DNA from: Brachybacterium endophyticum | GTDB lineage: Bacteria; Actinomycetota; Actinomycetes; Actinomycetales; Dermabacteraceae | Assembly: GCF_003130585.1 (NCBI RefSeq) | Contig: NZ_QFKX01000002.1 | Span: 62,001-126,000, forward strand | Direction: 5' to 3' | Length of the DNA: 64,000 nt | Shown: positions 57,619-64,000 of the stretch, one piece after another | Numbering within the stretch: the stretch's first letter is position 1 | How the letters are laid out: every line of letters begins with the position of its first letter | Program-made: the position numbers and the translations under genes | The notes under the pieces: model-generated | Seen by the model: only the letters and a program-made list of their open reading frames with translations | Database searches by the model: none | What the model was told of the DNA's origin: nothing

Positions 57619-58716
57619 GTGCACGGGCACCACCCGCCACCGCCCAGCGCCGACGACGCGCGCGCCCTCAGCGCCCGTCCCGCCGAGCTCTCCGCCATGC
57701 AGCGCGCCCTCGAGCTCGCCGCCCAGGGCCCGGGCGACGATCCGAACCCGCAGGTGGGATGCGTCCTCCTGGATGCGGAGGGGACCGAGATCGGCGCCGG
57801 CCACCACCGCGGCGCCGGCACCGCCCACGCCGAGGTCGCCGCCCTCGAGGATGCGCGCTCCCGCGGGAACGACCCGGGCGGGGCGACCGCTGTCGTCACC
57901 CTCGAGCCGTGCGACCACACCGGACGCACCGGCCCCTGCTCCCGCGCGCTGATCGACGCCGGCATCCGCCGGGTCGTCTTCGCGCTGCCCGATCCCGGTG
58001 ACGCCTCCGCGGGCGGCGCGCAGACCCTCGTCGACGCCGGCATCGAGGTCGTGGCCGGGGTCCGGGAGGGCGAGTCACGCCGGCTGCTCGCTCCCTGGCT
58101 CGATCGGGTGGGAGCGACGGCAGCGGACGTGCACATCGTGCTGAAGACCGCGACCAGCCTCGACGGACGCGTCGCCGCGGCCGACGGCACCAGCCGCTGG
58201 ATCACCGGCGAGCAGGCCCGCGAGCACGCCCACGAGGTGCGCGCACGCACCGACGCGATCATCGTGGGCACCGGGACCGTGCTCGCGGACGACCCCTCCC
58301 TCAGCGCCCGCCCCCGCGGTCGCACAGCCCCTCAGCCGTGGCGGGTGGTCGTCGGCCACAGCCCCGTGCCCGAGACCGCCGCGGTGCGCCGCGACGACCA
58401 CGTCCTCCAGGTGAGGACGCACGAGCCCGAGGAGGTCGTCGCCGCCCTGCGCGAGCGCGGCATCCGCCACGCGGTGCTCGAGGGCGGACCCCGGCTCGCG
58501 ACCGCCTTCCTGCGCGCGGGCCTCGTCGACGAGATCCACGCCTACCTCGCCCCTCTGCAGCTGGGGGCGGGGACTCTCGCCCTCGGTGACCTCGGCGTCA
58601 CCACGCTCGCCGACGCGCCGCGCTGGCGCACCACCGACGTGCTGCGCCTCGGGGGGGACGTGCTGCTCACCGCCCGTCGGCAGCACGCCCCGCCTGCCGA
58701 CCCCGCCTCGCCGTGA
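57619..58716 (+). CDS. ribD: Bifunctional diaminohydroxyphosphoribosylaminopyrimidine deaminase/reductase
   Basis: Second and third steps of riboflavin synthesis. About 365 residues. The N-terminal deaminase has the zinc site HAE (His70, Glu72 in GTAHAEVAAL) with Cys98 and Cys107 in EPCDHTGRTGPC. The C-terminal reductase starts near 'HIVLKTATSLDGRVAAADGTSRWITG' (split here) and has 'AIIVGTGTVLADDPSLSAR' and 'EGGPRLATAFL'. I prefer the GTG at 57619, which has GGAGG five bases upstream, to the in-frame GTG at 57580 without one. First gene after the FMN riboswitch. Confidence 0.93.
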   Translation: MHGHHPPPPSADDARALSARPAELSAMQRALELAAQGPGDDPNPQVGCVLLDAEGTEIGAGHHRGAGTAHAEVAALEDARSRGNDPGGATAVVTLEPCDHTGRTGPCSRALIDAGIRRVVFALPDPGDASAGGAQTLVDAGIEVVAGVREGESRRLLAPWLDRVGATAADVHIVLKTATSLDGRVAAADGTSRWITGEQAREHAHEVRARTDAIIVGTGTVLADDPSLSARPRGRTAPQPWRVVVGHSPVPETAAVRRDDHVLQVRTHEPEEVVAALRERGIRHAVLEGGPRLATAFLRAGLVDEIHAYLAPLQLGAGTLALGDLGVTTLADAPRWRTTDVLRLGGDVLLTARRQHAPPADPASP

Positions 58717-58799
58717 CCCGTCGGAAAAGCCCACCGACCAGTTCACCGCCATCACCGGCACATCGCCCGCTCACCAGCCCTGCTCCCGGAAGGAGTCCC

Positions 58800-59408
58800 A
58801 TGTTCACCGGCATCGTCGAGGAGATCGGAACCCTCGAGTCCCTCACACCCCAGCCCGGCGGGGAGGCGCGCCTGCAGCTGCGCGGCCCGCTCGTCGCCTC
58901 CGACGCCCACCTCGGCGACTCGATCGCCGTCTCCGGCGTCTGCCTCACCGTCGTCGAGCTCGATCACGACGGACGCTTCGCCGTCGACGCCGTGCCCGAG
59001 ACCCTCGAGCGCACCGCCCTGGGCGGGCTCGCTCCCGGCTCCCCGGTGAACCTCGAGCGCGCCCTGCGGGCCGACGCGCGCCTGGGCGGCCACATCGTCC
59101 AGGGGCACGTCGACGGGATCGCCACGGTGCGCTCGCGCCACGACGGCGGGCGCTGGTCCGACCTCGAGTTCACGATCGATCCCGAGCTCGCTCCGCTGAT
59201 CGCCTCCAAGGGCTCGATCACCGTCGAGGGCGTCTCCCTCACGGTGACCTCGGCCGAGGCCGAGTCCTTCGGTGTCTCCCTGATCCCGGCGACGCTCGAG
59301 GCCACCACCCTCGGGCGCCTGGCCACCGGGGACACGGTGAACATCGAGGTCGACGTGCTCGCCCGCTACGTCGCCCGCCTGCACGAGGGCGGGGCGAACG
59401 CCCGATGA
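58800..59408 (+). CDS. ribE: Riboflavin synthase, alpha subunit
   Basis: Dismutates two 6,7-dimethyl-8-ribityllumazines to riboflavin. 202 residues with the family N-terminus MFTGIVEEIGTLES and two repeated lumazine-binding barrels; the second starts near 'GGHIVQGHVDGIATV'. AAGGAG precedes the ATG. The stop overlaps the start of ribBA (ATGA). Confidence 0.95.
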   Translation: MFTGIVEEIGTLESLTPQPGGEARLQLRGPLVASDAHLGDSIAVSGVCLTVVELDHDGRFAVDAVPETLERTALGGLAPGSPVNLERALRADARLGGHIVQGHVDGIATVRSRHDGGRWSDLEFTIDPELAPLIASKGSITVEGVSLTVTSAEAESFGVSLIPATLEATTLGRLATGDTVNIEVDVLARYVARLHEGGANAR

Positions 59409-60850
59409 GCGTCCTGCTGGAAAACGTCCTGACGGCCCTGCGCGAAGGCCGTCCGGTGCTCGTCGCCGACTCCGAGGACCGTGAGAACGAGGTCGACGCG
59501 ATCCTCTCCGCGCAGCTCGCGACCCCGCGCTGGGTGGGCTGGATGGTGCGCCGCACCTCCGGGTACCTGTGCGCCCCGATGCCCGGGGAGCTCGCCGACC
59601 GGCTCGACCTCCCGCTGATGGTGCCGCGCACGCAGGACACGCTGCGCACCGCCTACACGGTGAGCGTCGACGCGGCCCAGGGCGTCACCACCGGCATCTC
59701 CGCCTCGGATCGCGCGACCACACTGCGCGCCCTCGCCGAGCCGGACGCGGCGCCGACGGACCTGATCCGTCCCGGCCACATCCTGCCGCTGCGCGCCGTC
59801 GACGGCGGCGTCGCCCAGCGCCCCGGTCACACCGAGGCCGCCGTCGACCTCTGCCGCACGGCCGGACTCGCGCCCGTCGGCGTGATCGGTGAGCTGGTCC
59901 GCGACGACGGTGAGGTGATGCGACTGGACGAAGCGCGCGAGCTCGCCCGGACAGAGGGCCTGCTCCTGCTCACGATCGACCAGCTCGCCCGCGAGCTCGC
60001 GGGGGAGGGGACGGACCGGGCCGACGCGACAGCGGAGGTCAGGAACGCTGCCGCCCCCGGGCCCGCCGAGGGCACCCGGGACGCCGCGAGCGCCCCGGGC
60101 CCCGCGGACGTGGTCACATCGGTCCCGGCGGCCGACGTGCGGGTCGAGCACACCGGCAGCGCTCGCCTGCCCACGCGCCACGGCCTGTTCACGATCCACG
60201 GCTACCGGGATCGCCGCACCGGGGCCGACCACGTCGCCCTGGTCGCCGAGCGGCCCGCCTCGGAGGGCTCGACATCCTCGGAGCAGGCCACCGCTCCCGC
60301 GCTGGTGCGCATCCACTCCGAGTGCCTGACCGGGGAAGCCTTCGGGTCGAACCGCTGCGAGTGCGGGCCGCAGCTGGAGGAGGCCCTGCGTCGCGTCGCC
60401 GAGAGCGGCGGGGCGATCGTCTACCTGCGCGGTCACGAGGGGCGCGGCATCGGCCTGCTGGAGAAGATCGCCGCCTACGATCTCCAGGACCACGGCTTCG
60501 ACACCCTCACGGCGAACATCGAGCGCGGCTGGGAGGCCGATCTGCGCGAGTACGGCGCGGCCGCCGCGATCCTGCAGGAGCTGGGCCTGTGGCACGTGGA
60601 CTTGCTGACCAACAACCCGCGCAAGGCCGATGCGCTGCTCGAGAGCGGGATCGAGGTGGTGCGCACGACCCGTCTGCTGGTGGGACGCACGCCCGAGAAC
60701 GACCAGTACCTGCGCACCAAGGCCGTCATGATGGGCCACCTCATCCCCGTCGACGAGCCCCTCGAGGCACCGACCGAGATCGACATCCCCACCACCACCA
60801 CCGACCCCACCTCGGCATCCACCACCACAGGAAGGACACCTCAGTCATGA
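59405..60850 (+). CDS. ribBA: Bifunctional DHBP synthase / GTP cyclohydrolase II
   Basis: Makes both riboflavin precursors: 3,4-dihydroxy-2-butanone 4-phosphate from ribulose 5-phosphate (N-terminal half) and the pyrimidine from GTP (C-terminal half). 481 residues. RibB motifs: [15 protein letters not shown] near 22-36, with Val where most homologues have Gly (ENEGD), '[13 protein letters not shown]' and '[11 protein letters not shown]'. RibA motifs: zinc cysteines in [16 protein letters not shown], then '[20 protein letters not shown]' and '[13 protein letters not shown]'. An Ala/Pro/Asp-rich linker of about 40 residues joins the domains. Overlaps ribE and ribH by four bases each. Confidence 0.95.
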   Translation: MSVLLENVLTALREGRPVLVADSEDRENEVDAILSAQLATPRWVGWMVRRTSGYLCAPMPGELADRLDLPLMVPRTQDTLRTAYTVSVDAAQGVTTGISASDRATTLRALAEPDAAPTDLIRPGHILPLRAVDGGVAQRPGHTEAAVDLCRTAGLAPVGVIGELVRDDGEVMRLDEARELARTEGLLLLTIDQLARELAGEGTDRADATAEVRNAAAPGPAEGTRDAASAPGPADVVTSVPAADVRVEHTGSARLPTRHGLFTIHGYRDRRTGADHVALVAERPASEGSTSSEQATAPALVRIHSECLTGEAFGSNRCECGPQLEEALRRVAESGGAIVYLRGHEGRGIGLLEKIAAYDLQDHGFDTLTANIERGWEADLREYGAAAAILQELGLWHVDLLTNNPRKADALLESGIEVVRTTRLLVGRTPENDQYLRTKAVMMGHLIPVDEPLEAPTEIDIPTTTTDPTSASTTTGRTPQS

Positions 60851-61401
60851 GCGGAGAAGGAGCACCCACGCTGACGATCGACGGCAGCGAGCTGCGCGTC
60901 GTGATCGTCGCCGCGAGCTGGCACGAGCGGATCATGAACGGGCTCATCGACGGCGCCACCCGAGCGCTCCGGGAGGCCGGCGTCGGCACGGTCGACCTGG
61001 TCCGCATCCCCGGGTCCTTCGAGCTCCCGCTCGCCGCGCTGCACGCCGCCGCCTCGGCCGACGCCGTGGTGGCGCTCGGGACCGTGATCCGCGGCGGCAC
61101 GCCGCACTTCGAGTACGTGTGCCAGGCCGCCACCCAGGGCCTGACCGACGTCACCCTGCGCACCGGCGTCCCCGTCGGCTTCGGTCTGCTGACCTGCGAC
61201 ACCGAGGAACAGGCCCTGGATCGTGCAGGACTGCCCGGCTCGGTCGAGGACAAGGGCGCCGAGGCCGCCAAGGCCGCCGTCGCGACGGCCGTCACCCTGC
61301 GGGGCCTGCAGGACCGGGCCGCCTCGGGCGCCAACCGGGGCGGCATTCGTGGCACCACGGAGCAGAACGCCACAGGGTTCCGCGCGGCCCCGCCCGCCTG
61401 A
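60847..61401 (+). CDS. ribH: 6,7-dimethyl-8-ribityllumazine synthase
   Basis: Penultimate step of riboflavin synthesis. 184 residues with '[21 protein letters not shown]', '[14 protein letters not shown]', '[19 protein letters not shown]' and '[20 protein letters not shown]' in pieces, the order of substrate-binding motifs in the family. The catalytic His is in TPHFEYV. A 25-residue Gly/Ala/Arg-rich tail makes it longer than usual. Coupled to ribBA; last gene of the operon. Confidence 0.95.
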   Translation: MSGEGAPTLTIDGSELRVVIVAASWHERIMNGLIDGATRALREAGVGTVDLVRIPGSFELPLAALHAAASADAVVALGTVIRGGTPHFEYVCQAATQGLTDVTLRTGVPVGFGLLTCDTEEQALDRAGLPGSVEDKGAEAAKAAVATAVTLRGLQDRAASGANRGGIRGTTEQNATGFRAAPPA

Positions 61402-61435
61402 TCCCGCACACCGGCCCCTCGCGCAGGTCCGGCCG

Positions 61436-61489
61436 GAACGACGGAGCCCGGCTCCACGGTGCACGCCGTGGAGCCGGGCTCCGTCGTTC
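61436..61489. terminator. Perfect 24-bp hairpin between ribH and ndh
   Basis: The arm at 61436-61459 (GAACGACGGAGCCCGGCT onward) is exactly complementary to 61466-61489, with a six-base loop TGCACG. It lies between two convergent genes and is probably a bidirectional terminator. Confidence 0.85.
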
Positions 61490-61511
61490 ACGCCCTGGGG
61501 CGCCGGGGAGA

Positions 61512-62894
61512 TCAGCCGCGCTTGTCGGGGCCGAAGCGCCGGTTGGGCTTCTCGGCGTCGAAGACCTCGGCAGCGGTGATCGAGTCGACCTCGCCCACCA
61601 CGGGGTTGGGCTGGTGGGTGTTGCGGGTGCCCGCGTACAGGCTCAGCAGGTTCATCGAGACCGCACGCTGGTTGCGGTGCCCCAGCAGCTTGGTCACGTG
61701 CACGCCCAGCCAGGCGAACCAGCCGACGGTCCCCGACAGACCGATCGAGCCGCACATCGGCAGATCGGGCAGTTCGGTGATCGCGGCGCGTCGGCCGATC
61801 GTGGCCATGGTGCCCAGATCGGTGTAGTGGAAGGGCTTCTTGGCGCGGCCCGAGACGTCGGCGTCGACCATCCGGGCGGCGGCGCGGCCGGCCTGGATGG
61901 CGGGCTGGGCGAGCTGGGGGAGGCCGTGCTCGCCGCCCGCGACGTCGCCCGCCGCGTACACGCCGGGGAAGCCCTTGACCTGCAGGTTCTCATCGACCTC
62001 GAGGCGGCCGCGCTTGTCCTGCGGGAGACCCCAGTTGTTGACGGTCTCGGCGACCGCGACACCGGCCGCCCACACGGTGATGTCGGACTCGAGGATCGAG
62101 CCGTCGTCGAGCTCGACGAAGTCGTAGCCCACGGACTTCACGCCGTGGCCGAGCCGCAGCTCGACGCCGCGGGCCTCGAGCTCCTGGGCCGCGTACTCAC
62201 GGAACTCCTCACGGAACTCCTTGATGAGCTCCCCGCCGCGCTGCAGCAGGGTGATCTGGAGGGTGCCCGGGTCCATCTCGGGATAGAGGATGTCCAGTTC
62301 CTGCATGCGGAAGTCCGCGAGCGCACCGGCGATCTCGACGCCCGTCGGCCCGCCGCCGACGATCGAGACGTGCACGCGGTCGGTGTCCTCGATGCGGCTG
62401 GTGCGCTCGAGCTCGGAGAAGACGCGGTCCCGGATCGCGATCGCCTGCGAGCGCGTGTACATCGGCATCGCGTGCTCCTCGGCGCCCGGGGTGCCGAAGT
62501 ACGTGGTCGTCGCGCCGTTGGCGAGGATCAGGTAGTCGTAGGAGAGGTTCTCGGGGCTGTCGGCGCCGCTGTCGAGCTTGACGACCTTCTCGTCGGGGTC
62601 CACCTCCACGACCTCGCCCTGGCGGTAGCGCATGTTCGGCACGTTCAGGGAGAGACCGCGCAGGAACATGGTGACGTCGCCCGGGTTCAGACCCGCCGTG
62701 GCCACCTGGTACAGCAGCGGCTGGAAGGTCTTGTAGACGTTGCGGTCGATCAGGGTGACCCGCACACGCGTGTCGCGAAGGCCCAGGACGGCGTTCGCAC
62801 CGGCGAATCCCCCGCCGATTATGATGACGTGCGGCCAGTCCGCGCCGTCCTTCGCGGGAACGGTCCGGCGACGGCCGAAGGGGAACTCGAACAT
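61512..62894 (-). CDS. ndh: Type II NADH dehydrogenase
   Basis: Non-proton-pumping NADH:quinone oxidoreductase of the respiratory chain, at the inner face of the membrane. 460 residues. FAD-binding motif 'IIIGGGFAGANAVLGL' (24-39), NADH-binding motif 'VSIVGGGPTGVEIAGALAD' near 172-190, 'GVYAAGDVAGGEHG' as the second FAD contact, and a C-terminal amphipathic region. GAGGAG precedes the ATG at 62894; the frame stays open upstream but has no start signal. The last 25 residues after 'YAGTRNTHQPNPV' are charged. Confidence 0.93.
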   Translation of the reverse strand: MFEFPFGRRRTVPAKDGADWPHVIIIGGGFAGANAVLGLRDTRVRVTLIDRNVYKTFQPLLYQVATAGLNPGDVTMFLRGLSLNVPNMRYRQGEVVEVDPDEKVVKLDSGADSPENLSYDYLILANGATTTYFGTPGAEEHAMPMYTRSQAIAIRDRVFSELERTSRIEDTDRVHVSIVGGGPTGVEIAGALADFRMQELDILYPEMDPGTLQITLLQRGGELIKEFREEFREYAAQELEARGVELRLGHGVKSVGYDFVELDDGSILESDITVWAAGVAVAETVNNWGLPQDKRGRLEVDENLQVKGFPGVYAAGDVAGGEHGLPQLAQPAIQAGRAAARMVDADVSGRAKKPFHYTDLGTMATIGRRAAITELPDLPMCGSIGLSGTVGWFAWLGVHVTKLLGHRNQRAVSMNLLSLYAGTRNTHQPNPVVGEVDSITAAEVFDAEKPNRRFGPDKRG

Positions 62895-63323
62895 CTTTCT
62901 CCTCGAAGAGCGGGATGGAGACGTGTCGGCAGCGAGGGGCACGCCTGGGTCGTGTCAGGGCGCGGGGGTATCGGCGGGGAGGTCGCTCCGGGGGCCGGGG
63001 CGACGACCGCGTCCCGGAAGGCGAACCTCCACGACGGTATCGAGGGCCGGGACGATGCTAGTGCACTCGCGAGGTGCCGGTGCACATACGAGGGGTCGAA
63101 AGAGAAGGCGATCACCTCCTGGTGGGCACCAGTGTGGCACCACGGGCGACGTCTCGCACCGGAACCTCCGAGCCGGCCCCGGTCGGCAGCGGGCGAGGGC
63201 CGCCCGCCTCGCGGCAGCAGCACCCGGTGCGACCGGGGCCGACGGACGCGTTCACGTGGCGTGACCGGCCCGGGGTCGCGCGGCAGACTGACCGCAGGAC
63301 GTCCGCCCGATGAAGGAGACCGC
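62895..63323. other. Gene-free divergent region between ndh and the amidohydrolase
   Basis: This 429-base stretch has no convincing gene. A possible -10 for ndh on the minus strand is TAGCAT (63060-63055), leaving a leader of about 150 bases. Two self-complementary GTGCAC sites, at 63061-63066 and 63080-63085 (19 bp apart), flank the likely -35 region, and CTGGTG-GG-CACCAG lies at 63119-63132. These are possible operators; nothing else stands out. Confidence 0.4.
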
Positions 63324-64000
63324 ATGTCCCGATCCACCTCCGCGCCGCTCCACCCGTTCGCCATCCCCGGCGGCTTCCTCGCCGACCTGCAGTCCCTGCG
63401 CCGCGACCTGCACGCCCACCCCGAGGTCGGGGTGCAGCTGCCGTGGACGCAGGCCCGGGTGCTCGAGGAGCTCGCGGCGCTCGGTCTGGAGGACCGCCAC
63501 CTCGAGATCATCACGGGCGACGGGATCAGCTCGGTCGTCGCGGTGCTGCGCGGGGGCCTGCCCGGCCCGGTGACCCTGCTGCGCGGTGACATGGACGCGC
63601 TGCCGATCCTCGAGGCGACCGGCCTGCCCTTCGCCTCGACCAACGGGGCGATGCACGCCTGCGGTCACGACCTGCACGTCGCCGGGCTGATCGGCGCCGC
63701 CCGGCTGCTGGCCGCACGGCGCGCGGAGCTGCCCGGCAGCGTGATCCTCATGTTCCAGCCCGGCGAGGAGGGATACGACGGCGCGGGGACCATGCTCGCC
63801 GAGGGTCTGCTGGAGGCAGCAGGGGAGCGGCCGACGAGCGCCTTCGCGGTCCACGTGGGCGCCGACTCGCCCTCCGGCGTGATCGGCACACGGGCCGGGG
63901 CCCTGATGGCGGCGTACTCGATCCTCGACGTCACGGTGATCGGCACGGGCGGTCACGGCTCGCGCCCGCACCAGGCGCTGGACCCGGTGCCCGCCGCCGC
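63324..64000 (+). CDS. M20 family amidohydrolase, N-terminal part
   Basis: Start of a metal-dependent amidohydrolase of the M20D group (hippurate, IAA-amino acid or N-acyl amino acid hydrolase). The 225 visible residues include 'SLRRDLHAHPEVGVQLPWTQ', the metal-site 'LRGDMDALPI' and 'MHACGHDLHVAGLIGAA' (Cys, His, Asp, His), the catalytic 'MFQPGEEGYDGAGTML' and 'GTGGHGSRPHQALDPV' of the dimerisation domain. GGAG precedes the ATG at 63324. The gene runs off the window. Confidence 0.92.
   Translation, partial: MSRSTSAPLHPFAIPGGFLADLQSLRRDLHAHPEVGVQLPWTQARVLEELAALGLEDRHLEIITGDGISSVVAVLRGGLPGPVTLLRGDMDALPILEATGLPFASTNGAMHACGHDLHVAGLIGAARLLAARRAELPGSVILMFQPGEEGYDGAGTMLAEGLLEAAGERPTSAFAVHVGADSPSGVIGTRAGALMAAYSILDVTVIGTGGHGSRPHQALDPVPAA

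Noticed and set aside
62955..63143. Small minus-strand open frame between ndh and the amidohydrolase
   Set aside because: No ribosome binding site at a suitable distance, no recognisable motif, and Arg/Pro-rich composition as in shadow frames.

Overview
The window is a chromosomal segment of a high-G+C actinobacterium. Gene content, GTG starts and leaderless promoters suggest Micrococcales, and the aromatic-carotenoid genes would fit a pigmented genus such as Brachybacterium or a relative. That genus call is inference from gene content; no rRNA or tRNA gene was seen. I see no phage, insertion sequence, CRISPR array or plasmid function, so this is mostly core and metabolic DNA.

Layout. 1-2.3 kb: end of an alanine/glycine:cation symporter, then an SRPBCC-epimerase fusion. 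2.3-2.7 kb: gene-free stretch with a large inverted repeat and 11-bp tandem repeats. 2.7-12.4 kb: a membrane protein, dnaX with a very long disordered linker, a GyrI-like protein, recR, a multi-spanning membrane protein and glutamine-dependent nadE. 12.4-19.1 kb: GH78 rhamnosidase, DedA, the mntH/mntR manganese pair and a LacI regulator. 19.2-22.6 kb: copZ-copA behind a CsoR-type box, then a PfpI/DJ-1 protein. 22.6-28.8 kb: a sugar/polyol ABC importer (two permeases and a lipoprotein) divergent from a SorC-type regulator and mannitol 2-dehydrogenase. 29-31.5 kb: lysC-asd. 31.5-36.4 kb: pentapeptide-like protein, adenosine deaminase, arginine deiminase and a CNNM/CorC protein with a structured leader. 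36.6-45 kb: a Ser/Asp-rich surface protein divergent from moxR-DUF58-transglutaminase, then a formylglycine-generating enzyme coupled to two DUF202 proteins. 44.9-47.8 kb: SDR and ferrochelatase. 47.9-57.3 kb: a carotenoid locus. 57.4-61.5 kb: FMN riboswitch and ribD-ribE-ribBA-ribH. 61.5-64 kb: type II NADH dehydrogenase and the start of an M20 amidohydrolase.

The carotenoid locus is the most coherent specialised system. CrtE makes GGPP, CrtB phytoene and CrtI lycopene; the CrtYc/CrtYd pair cyclises it to beta-carotene; CrtU aromatises the rings to isorenieratene; a P450 may hydroxylate the product. CrtT is a methyltransferase known from similar clusters. Two MarR-type regulators sit at the ends of the locus, and the crtE/marR intergenic region carries two strong palindromes.

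A recurring regulatory pattern is the strongest non-gene signal. A TANNNT -10 hexamer lies exactly 6 or 7 bases before a GTG or ATG that lacks a Shine-Dalgarno sequence. It is seen for dnaX, recR, nadE, the rhamnosidase, mntH, mntR and the crtY-operon marR, which implies leaderless mRNAs. In front of lysC the same arrangement creates an in-frame upstream GTG. I did not find a convincing wholly new multi-gene system. The best candidates for undescribed biology are the structured leaders of the CNNM gene and of moxR, the FGE-DUF202-DUF202 unit, and the leaderless arrangements at lysC and marR.
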